A stretch of 64,000 nt of DNA, taken from NCBI RefSeq assembly GCF_023218935.1, contig NZ_JAJIAL010000004.1; one strand, given 5' to 3'. Positions 50,796 through 60,083 of the stretch are shown in pieces. Both the position numbers and the translations under genes were made by a program. The notes beneath the pieces were generated by a model that worked only from the letters and a program-made list of their open reading frames with translations, did no database searches and was not told the origin of the DNA. Source of the stretch: Fructobacillus cardui. GTDB lineage: Bacteria; Bacillota; Bacilli; Lactobacillales; Lactobacillaceae. Each line of letters begins with the position of its first letter. Position 1 is the first letter of the stretch.

Positions 50796-51914
50796 CTAAA
50801 TAATAGGTTCGTCAGTAAGCCCGTCATTATCGTGATTTTCTGCACTTTTGCCATCACTTTCGTCAGGACCGGCATCAACGGCTGGCCCATCGCCAATACC
50901 ATAAGCATTTCGCACTTGTGTATAGATATCTTCCTTCAAAGCAGCGTGCTCAGGATCATCCAAATATTCCTTGGCCTTCTCGCGACCTTGACCAATTCGT
51001 TCCCCATTATAGGCATACCATGCACCGGCCTTATCAATGATGTCTTGGTCAACGGCCAAGTCAAGAATTTCGCCAGTTTGTGAAATTCCCTTTCCATACA
51101 TGATATCAACTTCGGCAACCTTAAAGGGTGGCGCAACCTTGTTCTTCACAACCTTGACCTTGGTCAAGTTACCAGTCACATCAGAACCATCTTTAATTTG
51201 AGTTGATCGACGGACTTCCAATCGAATGGTCGAGTAAAACTTCAAGGCACGACCACCAGGCGTTGTCTCGGGATTACCAAACATCACGCCAACCTTTTCA
51301 CGAATTTGATTAATAAAAATTGCAATCGTTCCCGTTCGGTTCAAGGTTCCAGCTAACTTTCGTAAAGCTTGAGACATCAACCGCGCCTGCAAACCAACGT
51401 GAGCATCCCCCATTTCACCTTCAATTTCCACACGAGGAACCAAGGCAGCCACGGAATCCACTACAACCATGTCAACGGCACCAGATTGAACCAAGGCATC
51501 AGCAATTTCCAATCCCTGTTCACCGGTATCCGGCTGTGACAGCAGCAATTCATCTTTTTTAACACCTAAAGCTTCAGCATACTTCACGTCCAAAGCGTTT
51601 TCGGCATCTATATAGGCAGCCGTGCCACCATTTTTTTGAATTTCAGCTACTGCATGCAGGGCAATCGTCGTCTTACCTGATGATTCAGGCCCGTAAACTT
51701 CAATAATCCGTCCCTTTGGATATCCTCCGACGCCCAGAGCCACGTCCAATTTAACAGACCCTGATGGCGAAGTTTCAACCTGCGTCAAGGCGTTATCGCC
51801 CAACGTCATAATTGAACCCTTTCCAAAGTTTTTTTCAATTTTCTTTAAAGCTTCATTTAGGGCAGCCTGACGGCCATCCTTCTTGTTATCATCGCTTGTC
51901 TTTTTTGCAACCAT
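50796..51914 (-). CDS. recA: Recombinase RecA
   Basis: This 372-residue recombinase has Walker A GPESSGKTT (about residues 76-84), Walker B VDMVVVDSVAAL, L1 EIEGEMGDAHVGLQARLMSQ and L2 FINQIREKVGVMFGNPETTPGG. The acidic C-terminal tail (about 40 residues) damps activity. It is under SOS control, as a perfect LexA box and a good promoter precede it. It is monocistronic. Confidence 0.98.
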   Translation of the reverse strand: MVAKKTSDDNKKDGRQAALNEALKKIEKNFGKGSIMTLGDNALTQVETSPSGSVKLDVALGVGGYPKGRIIEVYGPESSGKTTIALHAVAEIQKNGGTAAYIDAENALDVKYAEALGVKKDELLLSQPDTGEQGLEIADALVQSGAVDMVVVDSVAALVPRVEIEGEMGDAHVGLQARLMSQALRKLAGTLNRTGTIAIFINQIREKVGVMFGNPETTPGGRALKFYSTIRLEVRRSTQIKDGSDVTGNLTKVKVVKNKVAPPFKVAEVDIMYGKGISQTGEILDLAVDQDIIDKAGAWYAYNGERIGQGREKAKEYLDDPEHAALKEDIYTQVRNAYGIGDGPAVDAGPDESDGKSAENHDNDGLTDEPII

Positions 51915-51942
51915 GCTTGATACTCCTTAAATGTCTATCAAC

Positions 51943-51971
51943 AGTGTACGGACTTTTTCAACAAAATGCAA
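51943..51971 (-). promoter_or_regulatory. Promoter of recA
   Basis: The minus strand reads TTGCAT, 17 bases, TACACT, about 30 bases before the ATG. Confidence 0.8.
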
Positions 51972-51980
51972 GGACTTTTA

Positions 51981-51994
51981 CGAACATTTGTTCG
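51981..51994. promoter_or_regulatory. LexA (DinR) box of recA
   Basis: CGAACATTTGTTCG is a perfect match to the Gram-positive SOS box CGAAC-N4-GTTCG and lies ten bases upstream of the -35. Confidence 0.95.
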
Positions 51995-52022
51995 CATCAT
52001 TTTTGACCTTATTTGATTGGAC

Positions 52023-52044
52023 GAAAAAAGCGCTTAAAGCGCTT
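52023..52044 (-). terminator. Terminator of the ymfF-ymfH-rodZ-pgsA operon
   Basis: AAGCGC and GCGCTT arms, overlapping the pgsA stop codon, then TTTTTTCG. Confidence 0.85.
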
Positions 52045-52621
52045 ATAGTCCGTCTGCAAAAACCGCGCGGCTTTTCCAGAAATATTCGATTCCTGAATAA
52101 ATTGTAAAGAAAACGGCAATATACAAGAGGACTTGACCGATTGGAAAATTCACAATTGCAAATGGCCAATCCTTTAAGTAGAGGAAGAAAATGGCAAACA
52201 TTTGGGAAAATGTTTTAATCTTACCTGGCCAGGCAGCAGACATGACTGTTCCATTGTTTTCAACAACCAGAGTTCGCAAACCAGTTACTGCTAGCTCCCG
52301 GATAACAATGACTGCTGTAACCCAAGCTGAAACTTGGTGAAAGGCGGTCAGGTAAATCAAAGCAGTCATAACCAACAGCTTATCAGCTAATGGATCAAAG
52401 AATTTACCGAAGTTGGTTACTAAATACTTTCGACGAGCAATTTGCCCATCTAAGAAATCAGTAATACAAGCAACGGCAAAGACAATGGCTGCCAGGACCC
52501 ATGAAAAGGTCAAGTCTAAATCAGTATTCACAACTGCTGAGCCTTTTGAAAAAATCAAAAGGAGCATGAAAACTGGAATCAAGATGATTCGAAAGACCGT
52601 TAGTTTATTTGGTAGGTTCAT
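52043..52621 (-). CDS. pgsA: Phosphatidylglycerophosphate synthase
   Basis: This 192-residue CDP-alcohol phosphotransferase has four spans. The catalytic signature DFLDGQIARRKYLVTNFGKFFDPLADKLL (about residues 61-89) has all conserved aspartates. It makes phosphatidylglycerophosphate. It lies seven bases downstream of the rodZ-like gene, in the standard Firmicutes order. Confidence 0.96.
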   Translation of the reverse strand: MNLPNKLTVFRIILIPVFMLLLIFSKGSAVVNTDLDLTFSWVLAAIVFAVACITDFLDGQIARRKYLVTNFGKFFDPLADKLLVMTALIYLTAFHQVSAWVTAVIVIRELAVTGLRTLVVENNGTVMSAAWPGKIKTFSQMFAIFFLYLKDWPFAIVNFPIGQVLLYIAVFFTIYSGIEYFWKSRAVFADGL

Positions 52622-52628
52622 TTTGTTC

Positions 52629-53498
52629 TCACTTATTCAAATTCAAGACAACGTTCCAAGTCGTTGGAGCTGGGTTCGTTGGCAAGTTTGGTAAATCAAT
52701 ATGTTGGTTGTTAATCGTTAAGTTAACGTGGCTAACCTGCGAAACTTGAATATTCACAATCGCCGTATTGGCTGGAATTTCAACGCTCTTTTCATCAGTT
52801 TGGTTCAACCAAGCGTTGTATAAGACCTTACCGGTTCCATCAGTTACCTTAAACATCGAACCACCATTTTGACCCTTAGCAACAATGGTATGCGTATTGG
52901 CCAATTGTCCGCTAACAGTATAGGTGGTTGTCAACTGAGCCGTGTTCGTGGTTGCAGTTCCGAGGTTAATACCACCGTTAGCACTTGAAGAGGAAACCAC
53001 TGATGACGATGATGACTGTGGTACCGATGACGATGCAACCTCAACTTGGTTGCCACCGTTAGATGAATTAGAGCCTGAACTTGCCCGTGTTACCACAAAC
53101 CAAGCAACCAGCAAAATGGCAACAACGATAATTGCTATCCAAATTCTTGGGATAAAACCACGAAAACGTGACTTAAAGGCCTCTGAGTTATTAACCCCTG
53201 CTCGAACGACACCGTCTTCATCACGGTGTGCATGAGATAAATCACTAGTCACCTGTGGGTCAAATTGAACTTCATCAAAAAGGTCATCAGGGTTTAAACC
53301 GACAGCTTCAGCAAATTGCTTAGCAAATGCCCGAGCATAAAACTGACCAGGTAAGACATCCTGGTCACCATCTTCAATCGCTTGTAAGAAACGGGGTTGA
53401 ATTTTGGTCATTTCGGCCAATTGGTCGATTGTATAACCCTTTTCCAATCGTGCTTCTCGTAACTGTTGACTAACTTCACTTGCTAAATATTCAGCCAT
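52629..53498 (-). CDS. rodZ: RodZ-like cell-shape protein (HTH and DUF4115)
   Basis: This 289-residue protein has a cytoplasmic helix-turn-helix (about residues 9-75, LREARLEKGYTIDQLAEMT and IEDGDQDVLPGQFYARAFAKQFAE), a basic stretch, one membrane span (about residues 121-138), a Ser-rich external linker, and a C-terminal DUF4115 domain with VVAKGQNGGSMFKV. It links the MreB cytoskeleton to the envelope. Confidence 0.92.
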   Translation of the reverse strand: MAEYLASEVSQQLREARLEKGYTIDQLAEMTKIQPRFLQAIEDGDQDVLPGQFYARAFAKQFAEAVGLNPDDLFDEVQFDPQVTSDLSHAHRDEDGVVRAGVNNSEAFKSRFRGFIPRIWIAIIVVAILLVAWFVVTRASSGSNSSNGGNQVEVASSSVPQSSSSSVVSSSSANGGINLGTATTNTAQLTTTYTVSGQLANTHTIVAKGQNGGSMFKVTDGTGKVLYNAWLNQTDEKSVEIPANTAIVNIQVSQVSHVNLTINNQHIDLPNLPTNPAPTTWNVVLNLNK

Positions 53499-53506
53499 TT
53501 TTTCTC

Positions 53507-54775
53507 TTACTTTTCTAATACTAAGCGAGTCAAACGACCACCTTCAAAAAGCCGTTTGCCACACTGGACAACATCATCTAAGCAAAAACGTGTTATTATG
53601 TTCATTTTATCAAATAGTGATACCCCATACAAGGCTAAATCCTCGTCTAAACCAAGGCGATCCGGGCGATTTTGGCTAGCCAAAGTTTGCCCAGCCAAAG
53701 CTTTTTGCAACCGAGTAAAATCAGTCTGACTTTCAGCTAAAATGGCGGGTGCTTCTGCTAGTCTTTTCAGCAAATATTCTTGAACCTGATCTTGATTTTC
53801 ACCATCTGCAAAAAACGTTAAATACTGGTATGGGCCAAAATTACTATACTCATAATCAAAATCATCACCGAAGATTCCTTTTTCATAAGCGTCTTGGAAC
53901 CACGCCGTTTGATCACCAAATACTAAGTGCAAGGCCAGTTCGCCTAATAGGATTTCTTTAACACGTTCAATTCCTGAAACATCCTCAGGACGACTTGGTA
54001 AGCGAAGACCATAGGCCCCTTTTTCTAGCGATAGTCCTTGCTCCTTTTGTGCTGCAAAGGTCACCTGTTTTGCCAAATCTTCTTTTGGTACCAAGACAGT
54101 TTCTGTCTGACTACTGATTTGTTCTTGTTGCTCTTTAATAAAAGCGATTAATTCATTGATATCAAAGTCGCCAACAACGGTTAACACTAAGTTTTGGGGC
54201 TGGTAAAAGCCAGCATGAATTTGATAGAGCAAATCAGGAGTAATTTCTTTCAGACTGTCCTTGGTTCCTGCAATATCTTGGCTTAACGCTGATTTTGGGT
54301 ACAGTAGTGCGATAATTCCCTGGTACAATTGCCAAGCCGGATCATCCTGATAAAGCTTAATTTCTTCCTCAATAATCCCCCGCTCGCGAACGACTTTTTC
54401 TTTCGTAAAATAAGGATCTTGGACAAAGCTCATTAGCCAAGCCAAATTTTCTAGGATTTGGCTAGTGGCAGTAAAATAATACGTTGTTTGGTTTGGACCA
54501 GTAAAGGCATTGGCATCAGCTCCCAGCTCCGTAAAGCGAATTAAAGCGTCACCATCTTTTTTATCAAAGATTTTATGTTCTAGAAAGTGTGCAGTGCCGG
54601 CAGGAATAGCAACCTGTTGTTCACCATTCACCGTCATCGCCGTCGTTAACGACCCAAAATGAGCAGTCAAGGCCGCCAAAAATTGGTGATAACCCGGTTT
54701 TTTAATCAGATTAACCGTCAGGCCCTCTTTCGTTTGAAAAACGAAGGGCTGTTCTTCATGATCATTTGTTTCCAA
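53507..54775 (-). CDS. M16 family zinc protease YmfH-like
   Basis: This 422-residue protease keeps the inverted zinc motif HFLEH (about residues 69-73) and the downstream glutamate in RGIIEEEIKLY. The start is taken as a TTG at 54775, seven bases after GGGGG; this start overlaps the 3' end of the upstream partner gene. YmfH-type and YmfF-type proteins form a heterodimer with one active site. Confidence 0.88.
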   Translation of the reverse strand: METNDHEEQPFVFQTKEGLTVNLIKKPGYHQFLAALTAHFGSLTTAMTVNGEQQVAIPAGTAHFLEHKIFDKKDGDALIRFTELGADANAFTGPNQTTYYFTATSQILENLAWLMSFVQDPYFTKEKVVRERGIIEEEIKLYQDDPAWQLYQGIIALLYPKSALSQDIAGTKDSLKEITPDLLYQIHAGFYQPQNLVLTVVGDFDINELIAFIKEQQEQISSQTETVLVPKEDLAKQVTFAAQKEQGLSLEKGAYGLRLPSRPEDVSGIERVKEILLGELALHLVFGDQTAWFQDAYEKGIFGDDFDYEYSNFGPYQYLTFFADGENQDQVQEYLLKRLAEAPAILAESQTDFTRLQKALAGQTLASQNRPDRLGLDEDLALYGVSLFDKMNIITRFCLDDVVQCGKRLFEGGRLTRLVLEK

Positions 54776-56075
54776 AAGATTCCCCCTTTTCCCCAGGCGC
54801 CAGAACAAAGCGGCTTTGCAAGATTAAGTCCTTGGCAACATCCTGCACATCCGCTACTGATACGTGATCGATTGCGGCTAGAAAATCAGTAGTACCCTCT
54901 TTGGCCTGACGCAAGAAACGACCAGCCTGACGAACAGCCAGATAAGTCTGGAAATCTTGGCGAATTAAGTACTCATTTTTCAAGCTTTGCTTGGCATTCT
55001 CAAGCATTTCTGCTGTAATCTGGCCTGCAGCCAATGTCTTCAGTTGAACCTGAATCAGTTCTTCAACCAAATCAACCTGGTCAAAATCAAAACCAGCCAC
55101 AACGGTCAAAATCGCTAAGTCCGGCTGAAAGCGCGACGAAATATTATAAGCTAAACTATTTTTTTCTCGGACCTCAGTAAAAAGCAGACTGGCTGGGCTA
55201 GCACCAAAGATTGTGTTCAACACCAAAGTTGCATAATAACGTGGACCATTATCGTGTAGGGACAGACCCTCCACCTGAAAATTTTGCACCAAAACTGCCT
55301 GTTGCCAGTCTACCTTTTTTACAAGCTTTCTTTGACCGGCAGCTAACAGCTGGGGAATCTGCGCTGAATAGTTCTGGTCAACAGCACTCTTTTCCTTGCG
55401 ACCAATATCAGCCCAAGGCCAAGCAGACAACTGCCTTGTCAATTGATCAAACTCCAAGTCCCCGACAACCGAAATCACGACTTGATCTTCGGCTAACAGC
55501 TCTTGCTGTGCCCGCTGAACATCCTGTAAAGTCAGTTGGTCCAATTCCTCAATCGATCCTAAGATTGATTCCCGGACAGCAGCATCGGCAAAGGTTAACT
55601 CACGCGATTGGTCCAAAGCAAACGCAACCTTATCATCCTGGCGGCTTAAAATCGCTTGCTTCAGGTTCTGTCGCTCCTGATTAAACGTTGTTTGGGCTTG
55701 GTCACTTTCCCAATTAAAATCAAAGAGCATTGCTTGCAAAAAGTTTAAAATTTGCTCCAAAAGCTGATTTGAATTTGGTAACAGACCCGGTTTGATAAAT
55801 TGAATCGAAACCGTTAAAAGGTCCAAATCGCCGAGCGTTGCCACCTTTGTTTGAAAGTTAGCCCCAAAGGCATCAATCATTGCCAAAGAAACCGTTCGTT
55901 GGTCTGGAAACGCCTTCGAAGAGACTGCCATCAAGTAGGACAAGAGCGCCCGTTTGGTCGCAATGGCCTTCTTAGCCTTCGTCGCAAAGGTCACATTAAC
56001 ATGGATTGTTTTAAATTGCTTAGTTGGCTGGTAAGCCAGCTGAACGCCAGGCGCCACCATCGTCTTTTTTATCAT
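54762..56075 (-). CDS. M16 family protein YmfF-like, inactive partner
   Basis: This 437-residue protein has the M16 fold but no HxxEH motif in the N-terminal part, so it is the non-catalytic partner. The late block REKNSLAYNISSRF (about residues 305-318), which closes the substrate chamber, is present. It is the first gene of the operon with the active protease, rodZ and pgsA. Confidence 0.88.
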   Translation of the reverse strand: MIKKTMVAPGVQLAYQPTKQFKTIHVNVTFATKAKKAIATKRALLSYLMAVSSKAFPDQRTVSLAMIDAFGANFQTKVATLGDLDLLTVSIQFIKPGLLPNSNQLLEQILNFLQAMLFDFNWESDQAQTTFNQERQNLKQAILSRQDDKVAFALDQSRELTFADAAVRESILGSIEELDQLTLQDVQRAQQELLAEDQVVISVVGDLEFDQLTRQLSAWPWADIGRKEKSAVDQNYSAQIPQLLAAGQRKLVKKVDWQQAVLVQNFQVEGLSLHDNGPRYYATLVLNTIFGASPASLLFTEVREKNSLAYNISSRFQPDLAILTVVAGFDFDQVDLVEELIQVQLKTLAAGQITAEMLENAKQSLKNEYLIRQDFQTYLAVRQAGRFLRQAKEGTTDFLAAIDHVSVADVQDVAKDLILQSRFVLAPGEKGESFGNK

Positions 56076-56103
56076 ATAACCATCTTACTCGGTTTTAGCC
56101 AAA

Positions 56104-56127
56104 GAAAAAACGCCCGTAGGCGTTTTT
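56104..56127 (-). terminator. Terminator of the amino-acid ABC operon
   Basis: AACGCC-TACG-GGCGTT on the minus strand followed by TTTT. Confidence 0.88.
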
Positions 56128-56140
56128 AATACTTTCTCAA

Positions 56141-56983
56141 TTAATTTTGTGCAAACCACTTATTTTCCAAAGTTGAAACAAAGCCGCTCTTAGTCAACTT
56201 CGTCAATTCCTTGTTAACTGCTTCCTTGAGTTCAATATCACCCTTACGGAAACCAACAACATCTTCCGTTTCTGGGAAGCCCCCCTTTAAGATTTCATAA
56301 TCCGCTGGGTTAGCCTGGTGGTTAATGTAATAACGAGCGTAATCCTCATCAACCAATAGGCCATCAATCCGATTAGCGTTTAAATCAGTAAAGGCCTTGT
56401 CAAAGGTGTCATACTCAACTGGCTTTTGCCCCTTAATATACTGCTTCAAAACCTTTGGCTGATCGTTCAATGACGATTCACCAGAAGAACCGGTTTGAAC
56501 GCCCAAGACTTTACCGGACATATCAGAAAACTTATTAATGCCCTGGCCCTTCTTAACAACAACGGAAAGAGCTACCTTGTGGTAAACCTGTGAAAAGGCA
56601 ACCTGTTTTGCTCGAGCAGGTGTCTTGGTATAGCCGTTCCAAATGGCATCAATATTACCGGTATTTAACTCAGTTTCCTTCATGGACCAATCAATTGGTT
56701 GCCAATTAACCTTGATGCCCAAATCAGAAAAGACCTTATCAGCCAAATCAATATCAAATCCTTCCAACTTTCCAGAAGAATCTCGGAAACCCATTGGAAC
56801 GAAGGTATCATCCAAACCAATCGTAATCACTTTTTCCTGCTGAATCTTGGTCCAATTGTCTTTGGTATTGGCATCATTATCTGACTTAGGTTTGGAAAGA
56901 AAGGCAACACAACCAGCCACCACGGCCAGAAAGACCACAATCACAGACGTATTGACAATGATTTTCTTTTTCATCGTAATCAT
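56141..56983 (-). CDS. Amino-acid ABC transporter substrate-binding lipoprotein
   Basis: This 280-residue protein has a lipoprotein signal ending VVAGC (about residue 25) and a type II binding fold: ITIGLDDTFVPMGFRDSSGKLEGFDIDLAD, then the ligand loop NGYTKTPARAKQVAFSQVY and GVQTGSSGESSL. It belongs to the polar amino-acid/His/Gln group. The true ligand is not evident; a T-box upstream hints at the amino acid. It overlaps the ATPase stop (TAATG). Confidence 0.92.
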   Translation of the reverse strand: MITMKKKIIVNTSVIVVFLAVVAGCVAFLSKPKSDNDANTKDNWTKIQQEKVITIGLDDTFVPMGFRDSSGKLEGFDIDLADKVFSDLGIKVNWQPIDWSMKETELNTGNIDAIWNGYTKTPARAKQVAFSQVYHKVALSVVVKKGQGINKFSDMSGKVLGVQTGSSGESSLNDQPKVLKQYIKGQKPVEYDTFDKAFTDLNANRIDGLLVDEDYARYYINHQANPADYEILKGGFPETEDVVGFRKGDIELKEAVNKELTKLTKSGFVSTLENKWFAQN

Positions 56984-57621
56984 TAGCGCTGGACCTCCTT
57001 TTCAAAGTCAAAGACTGTATCCGCCACCTTATCGGCAAATGGCAAATCGTGGGTCACGACTAATTGAGTAACCCCAGCCTTCTTCAAGGCTAGCATCACC
57101 TGGCTAACCTGATCAGTGGTCTTTTCATCCAGACCAGAGGTTGGCTCATCATAAGCGATAATTTGTGGATCCATCGCAAGTGCCCGAGCAATGCCTACTC
57201 GCTGCTTTTGGCCACCAGACAACTGGTAAGGATATAAGTTAGCTTGGTCAGTCAATCCTAAAGTTGAAAGCAACTCGTCAGCCTTCTGATTTGCTTCCTT
57301 CTCGGACATTTTCTTGACTGTCATCGGTGCCAAAGTCAAATTCTTCTTGACTGTCAAATGTGGGAATAAATTAAAGTCCTGAAAAATCAGTCCAATCTTT
57401 GCTGCCAAGGCAGAATCGCCAACTTGGTAAGCCTGGCCGTTTAAATCAATCTCACCAGCACTAGCATCCTCTAAACCGGTTAAGGTCTTAATGAAAGTTG
57501 TTTTACCGGAACCGGATGGCCCAACAACTACTAGGATTTCACCATCAGCCATCGTCAGTGATAAGTCTTTAAAAATCACATTATCGCCATAGGCTTTTGT
57601 TAAATTTTTAATTGCAATCAT
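56983..57621 (-). CDS. Amino-acid ABC transporter ATP-binding protein
   Basis: This 212-residue ATPase has Walker A GPSGSGKTTFIKTLTG, signature LSGGQKQRVGIARALAMDP, Walker B IIAYDEPTSGLDE. It starts at the ATG at 57621, with GGAGG seven bases upstream; the stop of the permease gene lies just before. It belongs to the HisP/GlnQ group. Confidence 0.95.
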   Translation of the reverse strand: MIAIKNLTKAYGDNVIFKDLSLTMADGEILVVVGPSGSGKTTFIKTLTGLEDASAGEIDLNGQAYQVGDSALAAKIGLIFQDFNLFPHLTVKKNLTLAPMTVKKMSEKEANQKADELLSTLGLTDQANLYPYQLSGGQKQRVGIARALAMDPQIIAYDEPTSGLDEKTTDQVSQVMLALKKAGVTQLVVTHDLPFADKVADTVFDFEKEVQR

Positions 57622-57625
57622 AGTC

Positions 57626-58267
57626 TTACCTCCAAGCACTCAAGCGCTTCTCGCTACGGCGTAGGGCAATCGTAACGACTGCTACCATGGCCAAGTACAT
57701 CAAGCCAACAATTAAGTATGGTACCAATGAAACGTCTCGGCTGGCTGCAATCGAACCGGCTCGCAATATATCACCCAATCCAATCACATAAATCAAAGAC
57801 GTATCCTTGACCAAGTTAACAACTTCATTTCCAAATGATGGCACCACAATTTTAATCACTTGTGGCAAGATAATCTTGAAAAAAGTTTGCACCTTATTCA
57901 AGCCCAAAACCTGGGCGGCATCGAATTGTCCCTGTGGGATGGCTTGAAGGCCACCACGGAAAATTTCTGCCAGGTAAGCGGCATAGTTAATAATAAAGGC
58001 AAAGGCCGCGGCATCAAACCGTGAGAAGGAAACGCCAACCATTGATAAGCCATAGTAAATAAAAATCAACTGCAATAAGAGTGGCGTTCCCCGCATCAAC
58101 CAAATATAGCCGTTTACCAACCAACGCACACTAAAGTATGGTGATCGCATTGCCAAAGATACTAAAATCCCCAACGGAATTGAGCCAATGATCGTAATAA
58201 AGAAGACCCCCAGGGTCATTTGCAAGCCAGAGGCAATGCTTGGTAGTACTTCAAAAAAATATTTCAT
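57626..58267 (-). CDS. Amino-acid ABC transporter permease
   Basis: This 213-residue permease of the His/Glu/Gln type has four to five spans and the EAA loop DAAQVLGLNKVQTFFKIILPQVIKIVVPS (about residues 118-146). It is the first gene of the permease-ATPase-binding protein operon and follows the T-box leader. Confidence 0.95.
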   Translation of the reverse strand: MKYFFEVLPSIASGLQMTLGVFFITIIGSIPLGILVSLAMRSPYFSVRWLVNGYIWLMRGTPLLLQLIFIYYGLSMVGVSFSRFDAAAFAFIINYAAYLAEIFRGGLQAIPQGQFDAAQVLGLNKVQTFFKIILPQVIKIVVPSFGNEVVNLVKDTSLIYVIGLGDILRAGSIAASRDVSLVPYLIVGLMYLAMVAVVTIALRRSEKRLSAWR

Positions 58268-58312
58268 CAGGATTTCCCCACTTTCACTGTCAAACTATTA
58301 AAACGATGGGAA

Positions 58313-58575
58313 ATAAAAAAAGCCCCCTAAGTGCTAAGCACTTAGAGGGCGAATAGACGCGGTCCCACCTCATCGTTGTTTCTTTATTACTAAAGAAACC
58401 TCGTGGTGTTAGTTTCCTAACAACCGGTGCGATAACGGGCACAGCCGATGCTACCTACTCAAGGTTCAATAGCACACTCCTAGGTGTGGTTCACCAACAA
58501 TTCCTGCTTACTCTCAATTGCCGTAAGCTTCCTGAAAAGAATTTGCTAGCTACTCGTCTAGTCAACGTTTTAATT
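58313..58575 (-). promoter_or_regulatory. T-box riboswitch of the amino-acid ABC operon
   Basis: The minus-strand leader has the T-box core AGGTGGGACCGCG (58354-58369 region), a stem I distal hairpin GCTTAC/GTAAGC with an AGGAAG-type bulge, an AGTA/GAA S-turn pair, and a strong terminator (58321-58350, then TTTTTTT). Downstream of GAA the loop reads CCT-TGAG, so the specifier by position is CCU (Pro), or CUU (Leu) if shifted one base. The antitermination bulge is UGGG, which would pair with a discriminator C or U and does not agree with a usual proline tRNA. Specificity is unresolved. Confidence 0.9.
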
Positions 58576-58581
58576 GAAGCC

Positions 58582-58610
58582 ATTATAACCCTGGCCCGGT
58601 AAAAATGCAA
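58582..58610 (-). promoter_or_regulatory. Promoter of the T-box leader
   Basis: The minus strand reads TTGCAT, 17 bases, TATAAT. Confidence 0.88.
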
Positions 58611-58612
58611 GC

Positions 58613-59140
58613 TTAAATTAATCTTTGATACAAAAACCAAGTTGGGTAATAGCCTAAGGCCGCCAACACTAAGTTCAAAGCCGCTGTTGGAAAAACATCT
58701 TGAATGATAAAAGAAAGAAGTGACAAATTAGCAATATTAATCATTGAACCGGCAAAATAAGTCACAACAAGATAGGTCAATAAGCCCACCAATAGCAAAA
58801 GCATCCCAGACATTAAGCGTTCATCAAAATAGGGACGTAGCTTATCCATCAAAATCGTGGCAGCCAAAAAGGCAACCGTATAGGTACCAATGATGCCCGT
58901 ATAATAAACATCAAAAAGTAAGCCAAACACGACTACATAAAAATAATAAGGCACGAAGCTTGTCGCCTCAAATTGGATGGCGTAGAAAAAACAAATCAAC
59001 GTGAGCGTTGGAATAATATGAAAAGGCGAATGGAGTAAAAAAACACCAAACGAAGACATAATATTCCCATCGATGAAAAACAAAAGAATTAAAATCAGCG
59101 GATACACAATCCGAAATCGAATAAATTGCCAACCTGCCAT
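58613..59140 (-). CDS. mreD: Rod-shape protein MreD
   Basis: This 175-residue protein has about five spans (first DGNIMSSFGVFLLHSPFHIIPTLTL) and fits MreD in size and position. It is the third gene of mreB-mreC-mreD; its start is two bases after the mreC stop. It helps anchor the cell-wall elongation machinery. Confidence 0.88.
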   Translation of the reverse strand: MAGWQFIRFRIVYPLILILLFFIDGNIMSSFGVFLLHSPFHIIPTLTLICFFYAIQFEATSFVPYYFYVVVFGLLFDVYYTGIIGTYTVAFLAATILMDKLRPYFDERLMSGMLLLLVGLLTYLVVTYFAGSMINIANLSLLSFIIQDVFPTAALNLVLAALGYYPTWFLYQRLI

Positions 59141-59141
59141 A

Positions 59142-59996
59142 TTATGACCCTACCTCTGTCCTGGCCACTAAGACGGTACTCAAACTGCTCAAATCAGAGC
59201 TCGATTGAATATAAATCTTACGTGATAGACCGTAATCATTGGTGGTGACCTTTGCCACCTTACCAATCAGAATACCAGACGGCATTGATCCACCTAATCC
59301 TGAAGTAACAACCTTATCACCAGGGTTAATCGTCTGACTTTCAGTGACCTGACCCATAATCAACAATTTCTGATCTGCATCATAGTCAGTAATAATCCCG
59401 TTAACATCACCTTGACTACCCTTAACCGTGATTGCAAAGCGGTTTGTATCCTCGCTCGTATCAGAAATCAACGTCACCTTCGAATTAACCGTATTCACTT
59501 CTGAAATACGACCGATCAAGCCAGAATCACCAAGGACGGGCATGCCCTTCTTCAATCCTGATTTAGCACCCTTATTGATCACAAGCTGTGACTGCCAAGT
59601 TGTAGGCGAGCGAGCAATCGTTACGGCAGAAATTGTTTCATAATCCGTCAACGTCGCTTTCAAGCCAAGCTGCTTCTTCAACGACTTATTTTCCTCTTCC
59701 AAGGTTTGCATCTTAACCTGATTTTGCGCATAGCCGTCTAACTTAGCCTTTAATTTCTGATTTTCGTCAAATGTTGACATCAAATTGGAAATTGAATTGG
59801 CCCGTGTCCCAATAGCATTCGTTGGCACAGCAATCACACGTGAAATACCACCAGTGATATCATTAACTGCTCGCTGAAAGAAAGGTGGTGTATTTGTTTT
59901 ATTGGCCCACCAATTTGATCCGGTAATCAAGCCAACAATAACCATGACTGAGACCATTAAAATCACAGCCGTTTTGGATGAAAATAACTTACGCAT
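59142..59996 (-). CDS. mreC: Rod-shape protein MreC
   Basis: This 284-residue protein has an N-terminal span (about residues 8-27), a coiled coil (about residues 70-112, with MQTLEEENKSLKKQLG), and the external beta domain with TTWQSQLVINKGAKSGLKKGMPVLGDSGLIGRI. It is the periplasm-side scaffold of the elongasome. Confidence 0.95.
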   Translation of the reverse strand: MRKLFSSKTAVILMVSVMVIVGLITGSNWWANKTNTPPFFQRAVNDITGGISRVIAVPTNAIGTRANSISNLMSTFDENQKLKAKLDGYAQNQVKMQTLEEENKSLKKQLGLKATLTDYETISAVTIARSPTTWQSQLVINKGAKSGLKKGMPVLGDSGLIGRISEVNTVNSKVTLISDTSEDTNRFAITVKGSQGDVNGIITDYDADQKLLIMGQVTESQTINPGDKVVTSGLGGSMPSGILIGKVAKVTTNDYGLSRKIYIQSSSDLSSLSTVLVARTEVGS

Positions 59997-60031
59997 GGAA
60001 TAATCCTTTTCACACCAACTGCCTTGAAAAG

Positions 60032-60062
60032 AAAAACGCAGCGCAAGCGCTACGCTTTTTGG
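60032..60062 (-). terminator. Intercistronic terminator between mreB and mreC
   Basis: A 12-base stem AAAGCGTAGCGC with GCGCTGCGTTT-type partner is followed by T. It lies between two genes of one operon, so read-through or a separate mreC promoter must exist. Confidence 0.82.
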
Positions 60063-60083
60063 CAGTTTACCTAACCTGTCTTA

